From Porites lobata (lineage: Eukaryota > Cnidaria > Anthozoa > Scleractinia > Poritidae): DNA of 64,000 bases. The notes under the pieces are model-generated. The model was not told where the DNA came from. It was given only the letters and a program-made list of their open reading frames with translations, and made no database searches. The translations under genes were made by a program, and so were the position numbers. Positions 23,745 through 34,577 of this stretch are shown here, in pieces. Each line of letters starts with the position of its first letter. The first letter of the stretch is position 1. The stretch spans positions 482,501 to 546,500 of the forward strand of contig CALNXK010000045.1 in the NCBI GenBank assembly GCA_942486035.1, given 5' to 3'.

Positions 23745-24334
23745 TTAAGGTGGCTGAACACAGTTTTGCGGATGGTCAGCGGTAACTTGCGTGACGGCGC
23801 GTGTTTTAAATTAGACAAACAAACATGGCGGCGAAAAAGCAATGGTACACAGAAGACGATTTCTCAAAATCTACTCATTAGAATTTTGTAATATTTGGCA
23901 GAATCTTTCCTTTCATTGTATTTTAAGTAATGAGAACTTTAAAATGGAAGTTGAACAGACGAATTTTTTGACACATTTAATAATTACAGTACAATTAAAT
24001 TATTGATTATCTAAAAACCCGTCTGTTAAAATTTGGTCAAATAAGTTTCAAATGGTGATGATTAATTATAGTAAGCTGTGTGCAAGTTAATAGGAAAATC
24101 TAATGAGCAAGTTTTATGTAAACTGAGAAAAAGTGAAAATTTAAGGTTGTATTCAATCGTTCATGTTGCCATGGAAACTACGAAAACGTCAATTTTTACC
24201 TGTCAATCAAAATCTTTTATCAGTACACTTTTCACTTGCCAAGTTTCAGCTTGTGAGCAGCAACCTTTCCCTTGCCATGATTTGACAAATGACATATAAT
24301 CAAAAACTGCCAAAACTGTGTTCAGCCACCTTAA
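23745..24334. mobile_element. piggyBac-like non-autonomous element
   Basis: Ends GGTGGCTGAACACAGTTTTG / CAAAACTGTGTTCAGCCACC are perfect inverted repeats, directly flanked by TTAA on both sides. TTAA target duplication is the hallmark of piggyBac transposons. About 590 bp, AT-rich, no transposase frame. It lies in the intron between the two halves of the D2 TIL domain. Confidence 0.75.
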
Positions 24335-24489
24335 ATTAACACCACCCAGGCAAGAATAATCACTCATCCGTCTTTCTTCGGTTAGGAATGAGTTACTTGT
24401 AAGCTAACCCAACTAAAAGCCTCGAGCATTTGAGTCCGTTCGCTAAACCAATTAAATTCTTAAATTCTTGTCGGTTTGTTGTTTTTGTT

Positions 24490-24715
24490 TGTTCCTGCGT
24501 AAGAGCACTCGCCTCCCACCAATGTGGCCCAGGTGTCGGCCCGGGTTCAAATCCCGGCGTGGACGCCATATGTGGGTTGAGTTTGTTTTTGGTTCTCTCC
24601 TTTACTCTGACAACGTTTTCTCCGGGTACTCCAGTGTTCCCCTCTCCCAAAAAACCAACAAACAGTGCCAAATTTTAATTCGATCTGCAACGCACGGACA
24701 CGTTTAAACGAGTTC
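24490..24715 (+). mobile_element. tRNA-derived SINE
   Basis: GGGTTCAAATCCCGGCG is a canonical RNA polymerase III B box; upstream GCGTAAGAGCACTCGCCTCC fits the A-box half of a tRNA-like head. A tRNA-unrelated body follows (GGGTTGAGTTTG, GGTTCTCTCC, CTCCGGGTACTCCAGTG). Reverse copies or fragments are at 5985-6160 and near 37535-37560. Confidence 0.7.
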
Positions 24716-24822
24716 TTAAGAACTCCTAAGTACTTCTGCGGGTAGACAAATTACAATTAGATACATTCAACAATTACAAATATCGTTGAATACTCACTCA
24801 TGTCAACTTCTGGTTCCATTAG

Positions 24823-24908
24823 GCGTGGGTGCATTGAGGGCTGCTATTGTACAGATCCTGGAGAGGTACTCAGAGGAAGTGTATGCGTTGCAAACGACAC
24901 CTGCCAAG
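24823..24908 (+). CDS. Mucin exon: D2 TIL domain, second half
   Basis: Acceptor TTCCATTAG/G, donor CCAAG/GTTGGT, phase 2 to phase 1, 86 nt. It encodes GCIEGCYCTDPGEVLRGSVC and VANDTCQ, the C-terminal half of the TIL domain (GC-x3-C-x-C ... C-x5-C). The donor is weaker than its neighbours (GTTGGT), but phase and domain completion support it. Confidence 0.82.
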
Positions 24909-24941
24909 GTTGGTAGCTCCCTTCTCTGGTGATAAACCATG

Positions 24942-25276
24942 TTTCTAAACGAGCGGAGAACTGGCGCGACTTATCACCGCAAAGGTTCTGGGGATCGTTT
25001 GAAGGGACATCACAAACATGGCGGATAGCGGTAAACCAACTGTTAAAAACGCACTCAAGGTTATTCTGACTGGAGGAGACATACCTAGTGGATCTGGGTC
25101 TCGAGGAATTCTGTACAAGTGAAAAAATAGTTGCGTTTTTAAAACCGTATTATTGTAGTTTGGTATACAGCACTTGTAGTGCGCCGTCTTTGTTGACCTG
25201 AATCCTGTCTCTTCAAACGATCCAAGAATCTTTGTGGTCGCATATTGTACCCAGTTAGTTGTTCACTCGTTTAGAA
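24942..25276. repeat. MITE with long imperfect inverted ends
   Basis: TTCTAAACGAGCGGAGAACT at the left pairs with AACTCGTTTAGAA-type sequence at 25264-25276, and the match continues for about 65 bp (GGATCGTTTGAAG / CTTCAAACGATCC). It starts 33 bp after the donor of the exon at 24823. Confidence 0.65.
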
Positions 25277-26000
25277 CAATGCGAATGTCTGTCCTATAAA
25301 ATCACAGAGACAAAAGTCTTAAGATGCGTTGAAGGTGATGTCCTGCATAAATTGGTAGTAATAAGGTTTATAAATCGATTCTGGCAGTGTTAGTCTACGT
25401 TTGCGTCAGGACTTATTGTGAAGGCGAAGGCGAAGGCGTTTTTGAGCGACGCACGTTAAGCGGAAGTGAGGCCTTTTCCCCTCTAATATCCCTTGGTACC
25501 GCCAGATTTGTATTGCTAAGTGTATTATAGAGATGATTTGCTCGAAAATGTGGGCAAAACTAGTACTCATGAATGCAAAAAGTCCCTATCCGGCTGATCT
25601 GCGCCGCTGTAAAACGTCTTTGCTTAGGGTTCCTAAGTTTGAAACGGGTAGTTTTAAATAAAAAATTTTCCAAAATTCCCTAACAATCTGAAGCTAGGAT
25701 GAGGGTTTGAGTGGAGGAATTTCAGAAACAATTTATTGAGAATCTTTTTATCTAGTAGTATTTTATTGTCCAGTTACTATTAGCATTTGTTTATAACCGT
25801 AACCCAGGCTAACGATTAACGGATTAATCTGTTCGTCTTTTTTTTTTTCAAACATTTTCTGGGTGAAAAATGGTCAAAAAAGGTAATATAATACCAGTTG
25901 AAAGTTTTTTTCTACGGTTTTACAGAGGTATTGAAAAATCTTTGAACCTAATGGGGACGTTTGCAAGAAATTTTGAAAGGAAGTTTCTGAGGAACAATTT

Positions 26001-26116
26001 AGGTTTCTGGCAAACTGCCACCTACCCCTCCCCTAAGCCAACATTAACACTTTCTTCTCACTTAAGGAAAAATGTTGGCTTAGGGGAGGGGTAGGTCGGC
26101 AGTTTCCCAGAAACCT
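26001..26116. repeat. Hairpin MITE, AGGTTTCTGGCAAACTGCC family
   Basis: Inverted arms AGGTTTCTGGCAAACTGCC / GGCAGTTTCCCAGAAACCT with an internal pair CCCCTCCCCTAAGCCAACAT / ATGTTGGCTTAGGGGAGGGG. A second full copy is at 34591-34707, and a shorter relative at about 23560-23650. Confidence 0.8.
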
Positions 26117-26339
26117 AACTTGATCCGGTTCCAATACATTCTTAGGCATGAACACATTTTTTAGACATTTTTCTCCCCTTTATCACCACGTTTGTTTGTT
26201 TGTTCGTTTCTGTAAGAATTCCACAATGCTTTATCTTTTTAATGCCGGCAAGCTACAATAGCCTTACCCCGAAGCAAACTCAACTTGAAACAATTCTTGC
26301 TGCCTGATTGTTCTTCTCATCTTTCTTAATTCTTGTTTA

Positions 26340-26485
26340 CAGGCCTCTCCTCCGCCAAGGCCTCTTTGTGTCGTAGGGAGGCTGGGGAGAGTGAAAATAT
26401 AAAGCACGCAGGGCACGATGGGAAGAAGAGAAGAGCGCTCCCGCCTTTTCCTTCTACCCATGGTCCACCGCGTGCTAACTAGTTT
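26340..26485. repeat. CG/GA-rich dispersed repeat
   Basis: GAGGCTGGGGAGAGTGAAAA followed by TATAAAGCACGC and a purine-rich block ending CACCGCGTGC. Base composition differs sharply from the flanks, and CTCCGCC / GGAGGC pairs suggest a foldback element. Family unknown. Confidence 0.35.
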
Positions 26486-26544
26486 TCTTAATTATTGCTA
26501 TTTTCATCAAAATACTTAGCGGGAGCCTCTGCGGAGTAGGTAAT

Positions 26545-26892
26545 AGAGAGCTTTAGATTTGGGGACGAGAACGAGTACGAATACGAGATTTAACTTAAAG
26601 TTTTTGCGCGTGTCCTCTAAAAAAAGACACCCCGGAAAGCTTCATTTTACATTTTTTCGTTTGCACGTTTATTATACTGAAGGAGGTTAAGCCCTTTCCC
26701 GATAGCAAAATGTTAAAATTTGTTATATTTGATTACTTGTTCCCGCCACTACAACATTCTCGCTAAATCCCGTTGTAGAATGACGACGGTTATCACGTTT
26801 TCGCGCCAAAATGACGCTGGCTCACGCGCGCGCACTACTTAATGTTGACAAAATCTCGTACTCGTAGTCGTCCTCGAATCTAAAGTTCTCTA
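26545..26892. repeat. MITE, GACGAGAACGAGTACGA family (copy 1)
   Basis: Left end AGAGAGCTTTAGATTTGGGG with ACGAGTACGAATACGAGATT pairs with AAATCTCGTACTCGTAGTCG and TCGAATCTAAAGTTCTCT on the right. About 350 bp. A related copy is at 28994-29358. Confidence 0.7.
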
Positions 26893-28284
26893 GTGTTTAA
26901 AGCATACGAAATGTCAATATTATTGAACATATGCTGACCTATAACATGACTTTTTTTTCCAATTCTAACCCGATCCAGGATGAATGTCACTTATAAACCT
27001 ATGTATGGTACTTCTCGCTGCTAGTGCAGGTCACACTAAGACTGGCATCTTTGGGGAACGTTTGTGAAATCAAGGAGTCTGTTTTTTAATCTCTTATAGA
27101 AATGAAAGCAATTATTCACCAAGCAGATTTATTGATCTTTTGATCAATTGAGTTAAAACAAAATGCAACATTGATTTTATAAAGGTGATGGTTTTAGCAT
27201 GATCAGATAATTGAAGTTCGAAAATTAGAAAAAATGAATCAAAACGAAAAACATTGAGCCAGGTTTGGATTTAGGATCATGAATAATTGACATGAATCTC
27301 TGCAAACTTTTACTCAGAAATTTTTCGAGAATTTATGATCAACAAATGTCTTCAGATATCTTCAAGTCGATATATTAATCTCGAGAGCTCGCAAACCACT
27401 TAGGCTCGCTAATGCGATGATCTCCCGTTATTTCCATGTAATTTATCAAACACAAGATGGATTGTTTCAACAAACGTCAATCACTGAGAAGAGAGTTGAA
27501 AAATATTTCTTGTAACGGAGTATGATTTGACAAATTTGAGCAAAATCCAGGACGTTTAGGAAGTGAGTACGACTCTGCCTTTTAAAGAGGCTGTGTCACG
27601 GCAGTCCAGTTCATTTTGTTTAATTTTGCCAGTTACTCGCCCTCAATCGCTATGGAACTTAAAGTAAGCAAAGAAATTACATGTAAATGACACAAGCAGA
27701 GATTCGAGACAAACAGATATGTCTCCTGAGCATAATTTTTGAAGTGGCAACTTTGAAAAACTGTTAGGCTAAACAGTTTTCAAAAACCTTAATTTCAATC
27801 CGTTTAAATCTTCTTCAGTTTTGCCCATACGTGGCATCTGTTGTGTTTCTTTAACCTTCCTTTAATGTTTTAAGCGGTTATTTTTACGTTTCTCTTAATT
27901 TAACGGGCGTTTTGTAATTACCTAATTTGGCTGAATTTCGTGACACAGCTCCGTTACACAAGTAGACCCCGTCAAAGTAATCAAAAAGGTGGTCGAAAAC
28001 ATGTCAAATCAATCTCGAAAACTTTGTCCAGTAGCAATGATAGCTCGATCCGTACTGTAAGCCGGTGCAGGTAGTGTGCAAGTCTAGTGTGACACATTGA
28101 CACGGCAACTTGAGAGTTATACCTCAGAAGCCTGAGTGTGATTTCAATTGGAAGGGATCAACAGCTCATGGCAGGTGACATGACTGAGTAACATTCTAAC
28201 CCTTGCTAACACTTAACCTCTTCTTTTTGCCTCTAACCTTACTGAACAAAGACCTTGACATAAACATTCTTATGGATCGTTCAG

Positions 28285-28513
28285 CTGCGTGCCCGGATGG
28301 AACAAAATGGCTTCCACAGGGCAAAACTTGCCTGGGGTTGACAGAGTACGATCCAACGCAATACTCAGCCGGATGTCATTGCCTGAATGGGCTTTACTGG
28401 AACGAACAAACACTACAGTGTGGGGAAGCAGACCAGTGCGGCTGTATCGTTTCAATCAATAACGTTACTGAATACTTCGAGAAGGGTGCTACACATCCCT
28501 TGTCTTGTTCAAG
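28285..28513 (+). CDS. Mucin exon: D' TIL-like module
   Basis: Acceptor ATCGTTCAG/CT, donor TTCAAG/GTGAGT, phase 1 to phase 2. It encodes ACPDGTKWLPQGKTC, SAGCHCLNGLYWNEQTLQC and QCGCIVSINNVTEYFEKGA, ending in a Cys shared with the VWC-like piece in the next exon. Length (229 nt) and phases are identical to the D1 TIL exon at 19515-19743, which is why I chose this acceptor over the alternative at 28251 (ACAAAG/AC), also in phase. In gel-forming mucins and VWF a TIL-type D' lies between D2 and D3, as here. Confidence 0.85.
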
Positions 28514-28993
28514 GTGAGTAGAACAGGAAAAGTTATTTTTAAACATTGGGCCAGTTATTTAAACGTATTTTAACCAGTGATAAACAAAACTGGTTCTAAG
28601 CCATTTTCAATTTGCTAAAGTTCAAAAACCAACTGACGTTTGTGTTTTTAGCTGTCGTCAATCATCTTAGGAAACAGAACTTTACTTTAACGGGTTCAAA
28701 AGGTCGTGGTTTGTGAATTGTTATTGGTAGATTTCGATCCGTTTTGTGTGTTTCCGTGTTTCAAGGATCATTGCTTGTGATTGTAATTATGATTGACGGC
28801 ATTGTGAAGGCGGCTTTTGAACTTTAAAGTTCGCATGTTCGCAGTAAATAGGACTTCGTTTAAATAACCGACCCATTAAGTTTTAATAGTGGCCTTCATT
28901 TCATTTCGCCTTAAATTGTCACCTTTCAATACGCTGTGTGGACACCACCGTAACCCTCTTTAACGTTTAGATTGAGCTTCACCAGGGTCATTT

Positions 28994-29358
28994 TAGACCT
29001 TTAGACTCTAAGACGAGTACAAAAACGAGTACGAGATTTCAGTTCCTCAGTACTGAATAGTGTACGCGCGTGTGCCAGCGTCGTTTTGGCGGGAAAACGT
29101 GGTAGCCGTTGTCACTGTGCTACGAGTTTTAGCGAGAATGTCGAAGTGGCGGAAAAACGTTATCAAATGTTAGAAGTTTTATCATTTTACGATCGAGAGA
29201 GGGTGTAACCTCCTTCACTAAAGGTAATTGTGCTAACTTTTCTAGTGAAAAATGGTAAAATGACGCTTTCCTGGCAGTTTATAGTTTGAGAATATGCGAA
29301 GAAACTTCGAGTCAAATCTCGTACTCGTAGTTTTCCTCGTCCTTGAGTCTAAGGGTCC
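28994..29358. repeat. MITE, GACGAGTAC family (copy 2)
   Basis: TTTAGACCTTTAGACTCTAA with ACGAGTACGAGATTT at the left pairs with AAATCTCGTACTCGTAG and CTTGAGTCTAAGGGTCCC at the right. Same family as 26545-26892. Confidence 0.65.
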
Positions 29359-29429
29359 CTATTATACCAATATTCTTGTTTGGAATGGCCGCGATTAGGA
29401 ATTTCAATTCGCGTACGCATTTTTCGCTG

Positions 29430-30440
29430 CATTGTTGCTATGACTGTCGCCATCATTGTCACCATTATTGTTACTATCAATGTGGCTATCATCATTAAAC
29501 ACTGTCACTTATGACCATTATTTTCAGAACCACGTTCATTGTAACAATCAGTTTCTCTAACAATACCTTTTATTTTTCTTTCATTGTCACTAAACGATTG
29601 TCACAATCATTGTAACTATACCGTCGCTATCAATGTAATTATTATTGCCACTTTCAATGTCATCTTTATTGTCAGTATTAATGTCACTGTCACTATTAAG
29701 ATCACTATCTTTGTTACTGACACTGTTGATTTCATCGTTACCACCATTTTCACTAAGTTTGTAAATGTCATTATATCATTGTCACACTTTCACTGTAACC
29801 GTCATTGGCACCACCACAGTCACTGGCGTTGCCTATGTCAATGTCACCATCATTGGCACTTTAACTGTCATCATCACTATCATATCGGTATTAATTTCAC
29901 TGCCACTATTAACATCACGATCACTGTCACTGATACTGTTGTTATCATCGTTACCATCATTTTCACCACGTTTGTCAGTGTCACTGCATCATTGTCACTT
30001 TCACCGTTACCATCATTGGCACTTTCACTGTCATCATTGTAAGCCGGTATTAAATTTAATGTCACTATGAACTGTCACTAATGTCACTATCACTGTTACT
30101 GACACTGTTGCTATCATTGTTACCATTATTTTCACTATGTTTGTCAATGTTACTGCATTATTGTCACTTTTACTGTTACCATCCTTGGTATTTCCACGTC
30201 AATGTTACCATCATTGGCACTTTCACTGTCATCATCGCAAGCCGGTATTAAATTTAATGTCACTGTGAACATCACAATCACTGTTACTGACACTGTTGCT
30301 ATCATTGTTGTAACCGTTTTCACTAAGTTTGTCAATGCCAATGTCGCTAGGTATCACAATCACTTTCTCTTCCACTCTTATTCTCTTGACCTTGTAAATA
30401 TCACCATAACTTTTTCTCCTCCTATCACTTCCATGGCATT
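29430..30440. repeat. Low-complexity TCACTG-type repeat block
   Basis: About 1 kb of degenerate 6-mer-like repeats on the theme TCACTGTCACTATCA and TTACCATCATT. A larger unit is also repeated: GGCACTTTCACTGTCATCAT plus CAAGCCGGTATTAAATT occurs near 30018 and 30216, a period of about 198 bp. Several frames stay open here only because of the composition. Confidence 0.7.
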
Positions 30441-31032
30441 ATCACTGCGGACCTTAAGCACATACGAGGGCGAAGGGGACGAAACCGTGGTTTAAAAAGT
30501 TAATTCTCCCTAATTCAAACTTTATCCCTCTTATTTCATCTCGCTCAATTTGCCAAATCGTGGCGAAGTTTTCTGGAGCTATTCTAGAGGATGTATCTAA
30601 GTTCAGTCGATGAATTAGAAAATCGTTGTCTCGGTTCTCGTTCTCCCTCAAAATCTCATTAAAAAAAACAAAAGAAATTAATGTTTAACGAGTGTCTTTA
30701 TATCTGATAAAGACATGGCTAAACTTTACGTCCAATTTTTTAGACCAAAAATAGCCCAAATCTAAATATTAGAGCAAGAATGAGTTGATCTATATTAGAG
30801 ATTTTGAAGCCGTGTATTATCAGGTTTAAAAACTCGAGGCGAACAGTACATAAAACGCGAAATTAGGAAGTTGCACGTTATAGTCCTGCAACGAAGGCAA
30901 AAAAGCGTGCTGCACGTGCAAAGATGTGCTCTGCTAATCTTGACCTATCGCCCTTTTGCCGTTCTCGTTGCCTTCGCCGTCATCGTTGCTTAAGCTTCCT
31001 TTTGTCGCTATCACAGTTACTCTCACAGATAA

Positions 31033-31257
31033 TAGGGAGCGTAAGCAACAACGTTTTTGAGCCACGCACGTCAACCGGAAGTGGCCTTTTTTATTTTTTT
31101 GACGGTGGTTTCGCGCAAATTTTCAGTCAAATCGCCTCTATAACAGTAAAGAAGCTAAGGAATACAAATTTTATATCATCAAGGCATGTTAAGAGGGAAA
31201 ATACCTCACTTCCGGTTGACGTGCGTCGCTCAAAAACGTTGCTGCTTAAGCTCCCTA
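31033..31257. mobile_element. Tc1/mariner-type MITE (copy 1)
   Basis: Inverted ends TAGGGAGCGTAAGCA / TGCTTAAGCTCCCTA with inner CGTCAACCGGAAGTG / CACTTCCGGTTGACG. The terminal TA on each side suits a TA target duplication. The copy at 41679-41904 is nearly identical over its whole length, suggesting recent movement. A fragment is at about 25430-25475. Confidence 0.75.
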
Positions 31258-31269
31258 TTGTCACTCATT

Positions 31270-31450
31270 GGCATTGATCTCCGTAGCGGATCCAGACCTT
31301 CAGATAAGGGGGGACGGTCATCCGGACCCTGAGATTAAGGGGGAGAGGGGGGTCTCAAAAATTTTTTTTTTCAGCGCTTCGGGTCTCAGTTTGGTCTGAA
31401 AATAAGGGGGGGGCGGCTCCCCCGGACACTCCCCTGGATCCACCACTGCA
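31270..31450. repeat. Dispersed repeat with G-runs, GTGGTGGATCCAG type
   Basis: Ends near GTAGCGGATCCAGACC and CTGGATCCACCACTGC are inverted, enclosing long GGGGGG and CCCCC runs and a T-run. It resembles a short foldback element; no coding content. Confidence 0.5.
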
Positions 31451-31451
31451 T

Positions 31452-31990
31452 CTTAACCTACGTTCACACAAAACCGGTCGAATTTTCCGACCGGCTGAAA
31501 CATTTTATCGGACGTCTTGTTTACACGGGACCGTTTAAGATTTTCGCTCTGTTCACACGGAACTTTGAACGGTCACGCGTCACATTTCAACTTACAAAGT
31601 GTTAGAGCTGTTTTCATATGGCCTTGAAATGAAAACGCGCGAGCAAAACAGAAACACAAACGAACGGGTTTATCGAACGGATACAAACGCGCGTGGCTTC
31701 TGGTTGGTTAAGCGAATGCTCGAGTGAAAAAACTTCGTGCCTGAAGAACTTTCTTGAAATTAATCGATACTTCGCTTTGACGTCATACTGCAACACGATT
31801 GGCCAATTAAACAATGCCTTCTCCATATTAGGGTTTTCTTTGGCGGCAAAACGAAGAGGCCATGTTTGATCTTTTCATCCATTGGCTGATTAAACAAATA
31901 AACACTTACCGAAACCATTTTTAAAGATAATTAGGAAATCGCTCTAACCGGTCGAAAATTCCTCCCTTGCCGTGTGAAGGTAGCCTTAGT
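31452..31990. repeat. Inverted-repeat element, GTTCACAC...GTGTGAAGG ends
   Basis: Left end TAACCTACGTTCACACAAAA with CCGGTCGAATTTTCCG pairs with CGGTCGAAAATTCCTCCC and CCGTGTGAAGGTAGCCTTA on the right. About 540 bp, AT- and CG-mixed interior without a transposase. Confidence 0.6.
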
Positions 31991-31995
31991 ATTGT

Positions 31996-32170
31996 TTTGT
32001 TAGCCACGTGGTCAGTCACATGGTACACAACTGCCATACTGGGATGCGAGAAATGCGCTAGGACAAGACAAGCAAAGAGCTCATGTCCATTAAATTGTCG
32101 GTTTCCTTTGTTGGTTTTGTCCCAGAGCAGTTCTTGCATGGCGGTTATGTACCACGTGACTAGCCACCCG
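31996..32170. repeat. Inverted-repeat element
   Basis: TTAGCCACGTGGTCAGTCAC ... ACAACTGCCAT pairs with ATGGCGGTTATGTACC and ACGTGACTAGCCA. Arms of about 40 bp surround a 90-bp centre. It abuts the element ending at about 31990. Confidence 0.55.
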
Positions 32171-32379
32171 CAGAGGACCAATTCCCCTTTCCTGAAACTA
32201 TAAGGGGAATGGATACAAGCTTTCGTCGCAGCAAAATCACTGCATCCATAACTTGTACCCTTTCTCCCTAAAATTCCTGAGGCGGGGAATAGCATTTCAT
32301 CACATCCAAATTTTCATTCAGTACCCTTAAGTTGTATGGTTTACCCTATAGTTCCAGGAAGCCTATATTATAACATAAC

Positions 32380-33580
32380 AAAAGTAAATTGCGCGCTCTG
32401 ATTGGTCAGTTAGCCACTACCTTATGCCCGTGGGTGCACGCCAAGAAACTGAGCTAGCGCGGTAAAATTTAGGCAAATTCAACAAATCTCCTCTCCTGAC
32501 GGTAAAATACACCGATGACATGCACTCATGAAAAGTGGAAGTTGAAGAAAATACTAAGCTGTCGTTTTGAAGGATAAAAGACAAAAGATCAAGCGACAAA
32601 TTTGCCCTCGGTGAATTAGTCACTGTTTTCCTCGCGGTTAGAATCGGCTGAAGGATAATCGAGCGAGCGAAGATTTATAGTACATTTTGTGTGTTTTTTA
32701 TAGAAGAGAAAGTCTGTTTGAAAAGTAAATTTATCAATTAGCATTGTGTTATTGACTTTTTTGTCAAGCTGATGCGAAATTCAAGCAAGTATTTTAGGAA
32801 ACAAGCTCAAATTCGAGACAGCTTTGTTGTGAAGTTTTCATCGCATCGATTAAAAATTTTAGTTGAGTTTAAACGGGCACATTACGCTGGAATAAGCGAA
32901 TTTCATTTGAGTACAGAAACATTTTGGTTTTCAAATAAATTTTTCAAAAAATAACTTCTGTGTGTATTATTTTGTTCCTCAGTGTTCATTCATAACAGTC
33001 GTTCAGAGAACGGTCGAGAAACAACAGCTTCAGCGCCGACTGTGTGTCGGCGAATTTCAGTTTCAACTTTGACATTTATAGCTGGATTTCCCCAGACAGA
33101 TTTCGATACAAAGCTAGTTAATTTCTTTTTAAAATTAGTGTTACCTGTTATTCTAAAGGAATTACAGTCAAATTTTCTCATTTCTACTTTACGTTTATTT
33201 CAAAAATTGTCACATAAATAAGCTTGATAATTATTTCATTTATTTAGTTTTAGCTTATCTTTTAGAGTCTTTTTAGTTGGTGTTTATAGTTGCAGCTATA
33301 GTTTCAATTCCCTCAAAGTTTTTACCCTAATATTAAGAGCAAGTAGACAGATGCCATTCAGAATAACAACAAAAAACGTTTTGCAATTTACCTGAAGACG
33401 GAGAACGGTTGATTGAGCGAAAGAAAAACTCAAAGGCAAGTTTTTGAAAAACATAGAACATGATTTGTATACGCGCGGGCAGATGACAGCATACATGAAC
33501 TCGTAATGATGACTCAACCGAAGGCAAATGGAAAATAAAGTTTTTATCTTTTGATTATGTTATAAAAGAAATGGTAAACG
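32380..33580. other. Intron stretch, partly repeat-like
   Basis: Begins with GCGCGCTCTGATTGGTCAG, a phrase that recurs near 34798 and 40199 as the start of dispersed elements. No termini or domains are recognisable in the rest. Confidence 0.35.
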
Positions 33581-33589
33581 TTGCAGCTG

Positions 33590-33895
33590 TGCAACCATGG
33601 AGTTATGGATGCACTTGGGAGGTTTGCTAAGCACTCAAGAAGCTAGAGTCACACTCGGCGATTCTTACGCTTCTTTCGTGCTTAGCAACCTCCCGCGTGC
33701 ATCCATAACTCCATTAACCTGAGATCGGGCCCAATTTGAGCAGTTCTCATACATTCACTCTAACGGCTACCGCTGAAATTCTCTTTTCGTTTCGGCTTGC
33801 CCGCCGGAATGTTATTACGAAGCGAAACGAAAATTGAGCCTGATCTCAGGTTATAACTCCATGGTTGCACGCTGCACGTTTGCCATTTCTTAAGT
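33590..33895. repeat. Nested hairpin elements
   Basis: An outer pair GTGCAACCATGGAGTTAT / ATAACTCCATGGTTGCAC brackets two inner palindromes: GGATGCACTTGGGAGGTT / AACCTCCCGCGTGCATCC, and TAACCTGAGATCGGGC / CCTGATCTCAGGTTA. The second inner palindrome sits inside the right arm of the first element, so one hairpin element inserted into another. Confidence 0.65.
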
Positions 33896-34132
33896 TTATA
33901 AGCCCCCGGCTTCTATACAGGCTTCCTTGCCTTTACCACATTTGATCTTGTAAATAATTTAGTTGGAATATTGTATATTATCTTTAATGTATTTCTGTGT
34001 ACTGTTGTTGTATTTCTGGTTAATGGCAAATAAATGAATGACACACTACGTTCATTTTGATTCGCAATGTCACTACAATTATCGGTGCTTAATCTAATAC
34101 GACTTTGTTTCTGTTTTTGTGAATGTTACTAG

Positions 34133-34577
34133 GATATGCAACGGTTCAAGGCAATGGGTGACCGATCCGAACATTCAAAGTTTACCTGATCCCGAATGCG
34201 CAGCTACGGGTCAAGATCAATACAGAACATTCGATGGGGAGTTCTTCAGGGATCACAGGCCTAAGGACTGTGAGGAGGTTCTTATGATTATAAAAGACAC
34301 ATCACACAATGTCAAGGTATCCAACGTTGACTGTAAAGACTCCATCGAGCTACTCATTTGCAAGAAAGTCGTCGTGACCACTGAGTATGGAAAGGTAGAA
34401 CTTTTGCAAAAAGACATTACAATCACTGTAGATGGCAATTCCGCCGTGATAGGCCCCGGCGATTATCCAGAGCCTTGCGTTTTCAGTTCGTTGCCCTACA
34501 CGGAAATCTTCAGCGAGGGATTGTTTACATTCGTTCGAGTTTTTGACCCAACCGATCGATTTGTGCCTTTGTACACG
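34133..34577 (+). CDS. Mucin exon: D' end and first half of D3 VWD
   Basis: Acceptor GTTACTAG/G, phase 2. It starts with RICNGSRQWVTDPN, which completes the D' VWC-like piece (PDPECAATG), then the D3 VWD domain: QYRTFDGEFFRDHRPKDC, VSNVDCKDSIELLICKK and the strands ITITVDGNSAVIG ... FSSLPYTEIF. The best donor, ACACG/GTGAGT, ends in phase 0, but the next exon needs phase 1. A weaker donor four bases on, GTGA/GTACAT (end 34581), gives phase 1 and an uninterrupted VWD. A hairpin MITE begins only 13 bp past the first donor. Confidence 0.85.

Larger units (their letters stand above)
24909..28284. other. 3.4-kb intron
   Basis: Separates the D2 TIL domain from the D' module. It contains the MITEs at 24942, 26001, 26340 and 26545. 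From about 26.9 to 28.2 kb no repeat termini or coding sequence are recognised. Confidence 0.5.
28514..34132. other. 5.6-kb intron, repeat-filled
   Basis: The largest intron in the D-domain part, within the D'-D3 junction. It contains the elements at 28994, 29430, 31033, 31270, 31452, 31996 and 33590. No exon-like sequence with suitable splice sites and phase was seen inside it. Confidence 0.5.

Noticed and set aside
24393..24707. Three overlapping ORFs around 24.4-24.7 kb
   Set aside because: They coincide with the tRNA-derived SINE and are unrelated frames of it.
29584..30341. ORFs of about 150 codons rich in Ile/Thr/Val and His
   Set aside because: They lie in a degenerate TCACTG-type repeat, are open in several frames on both strands, and have no domain or splice support.
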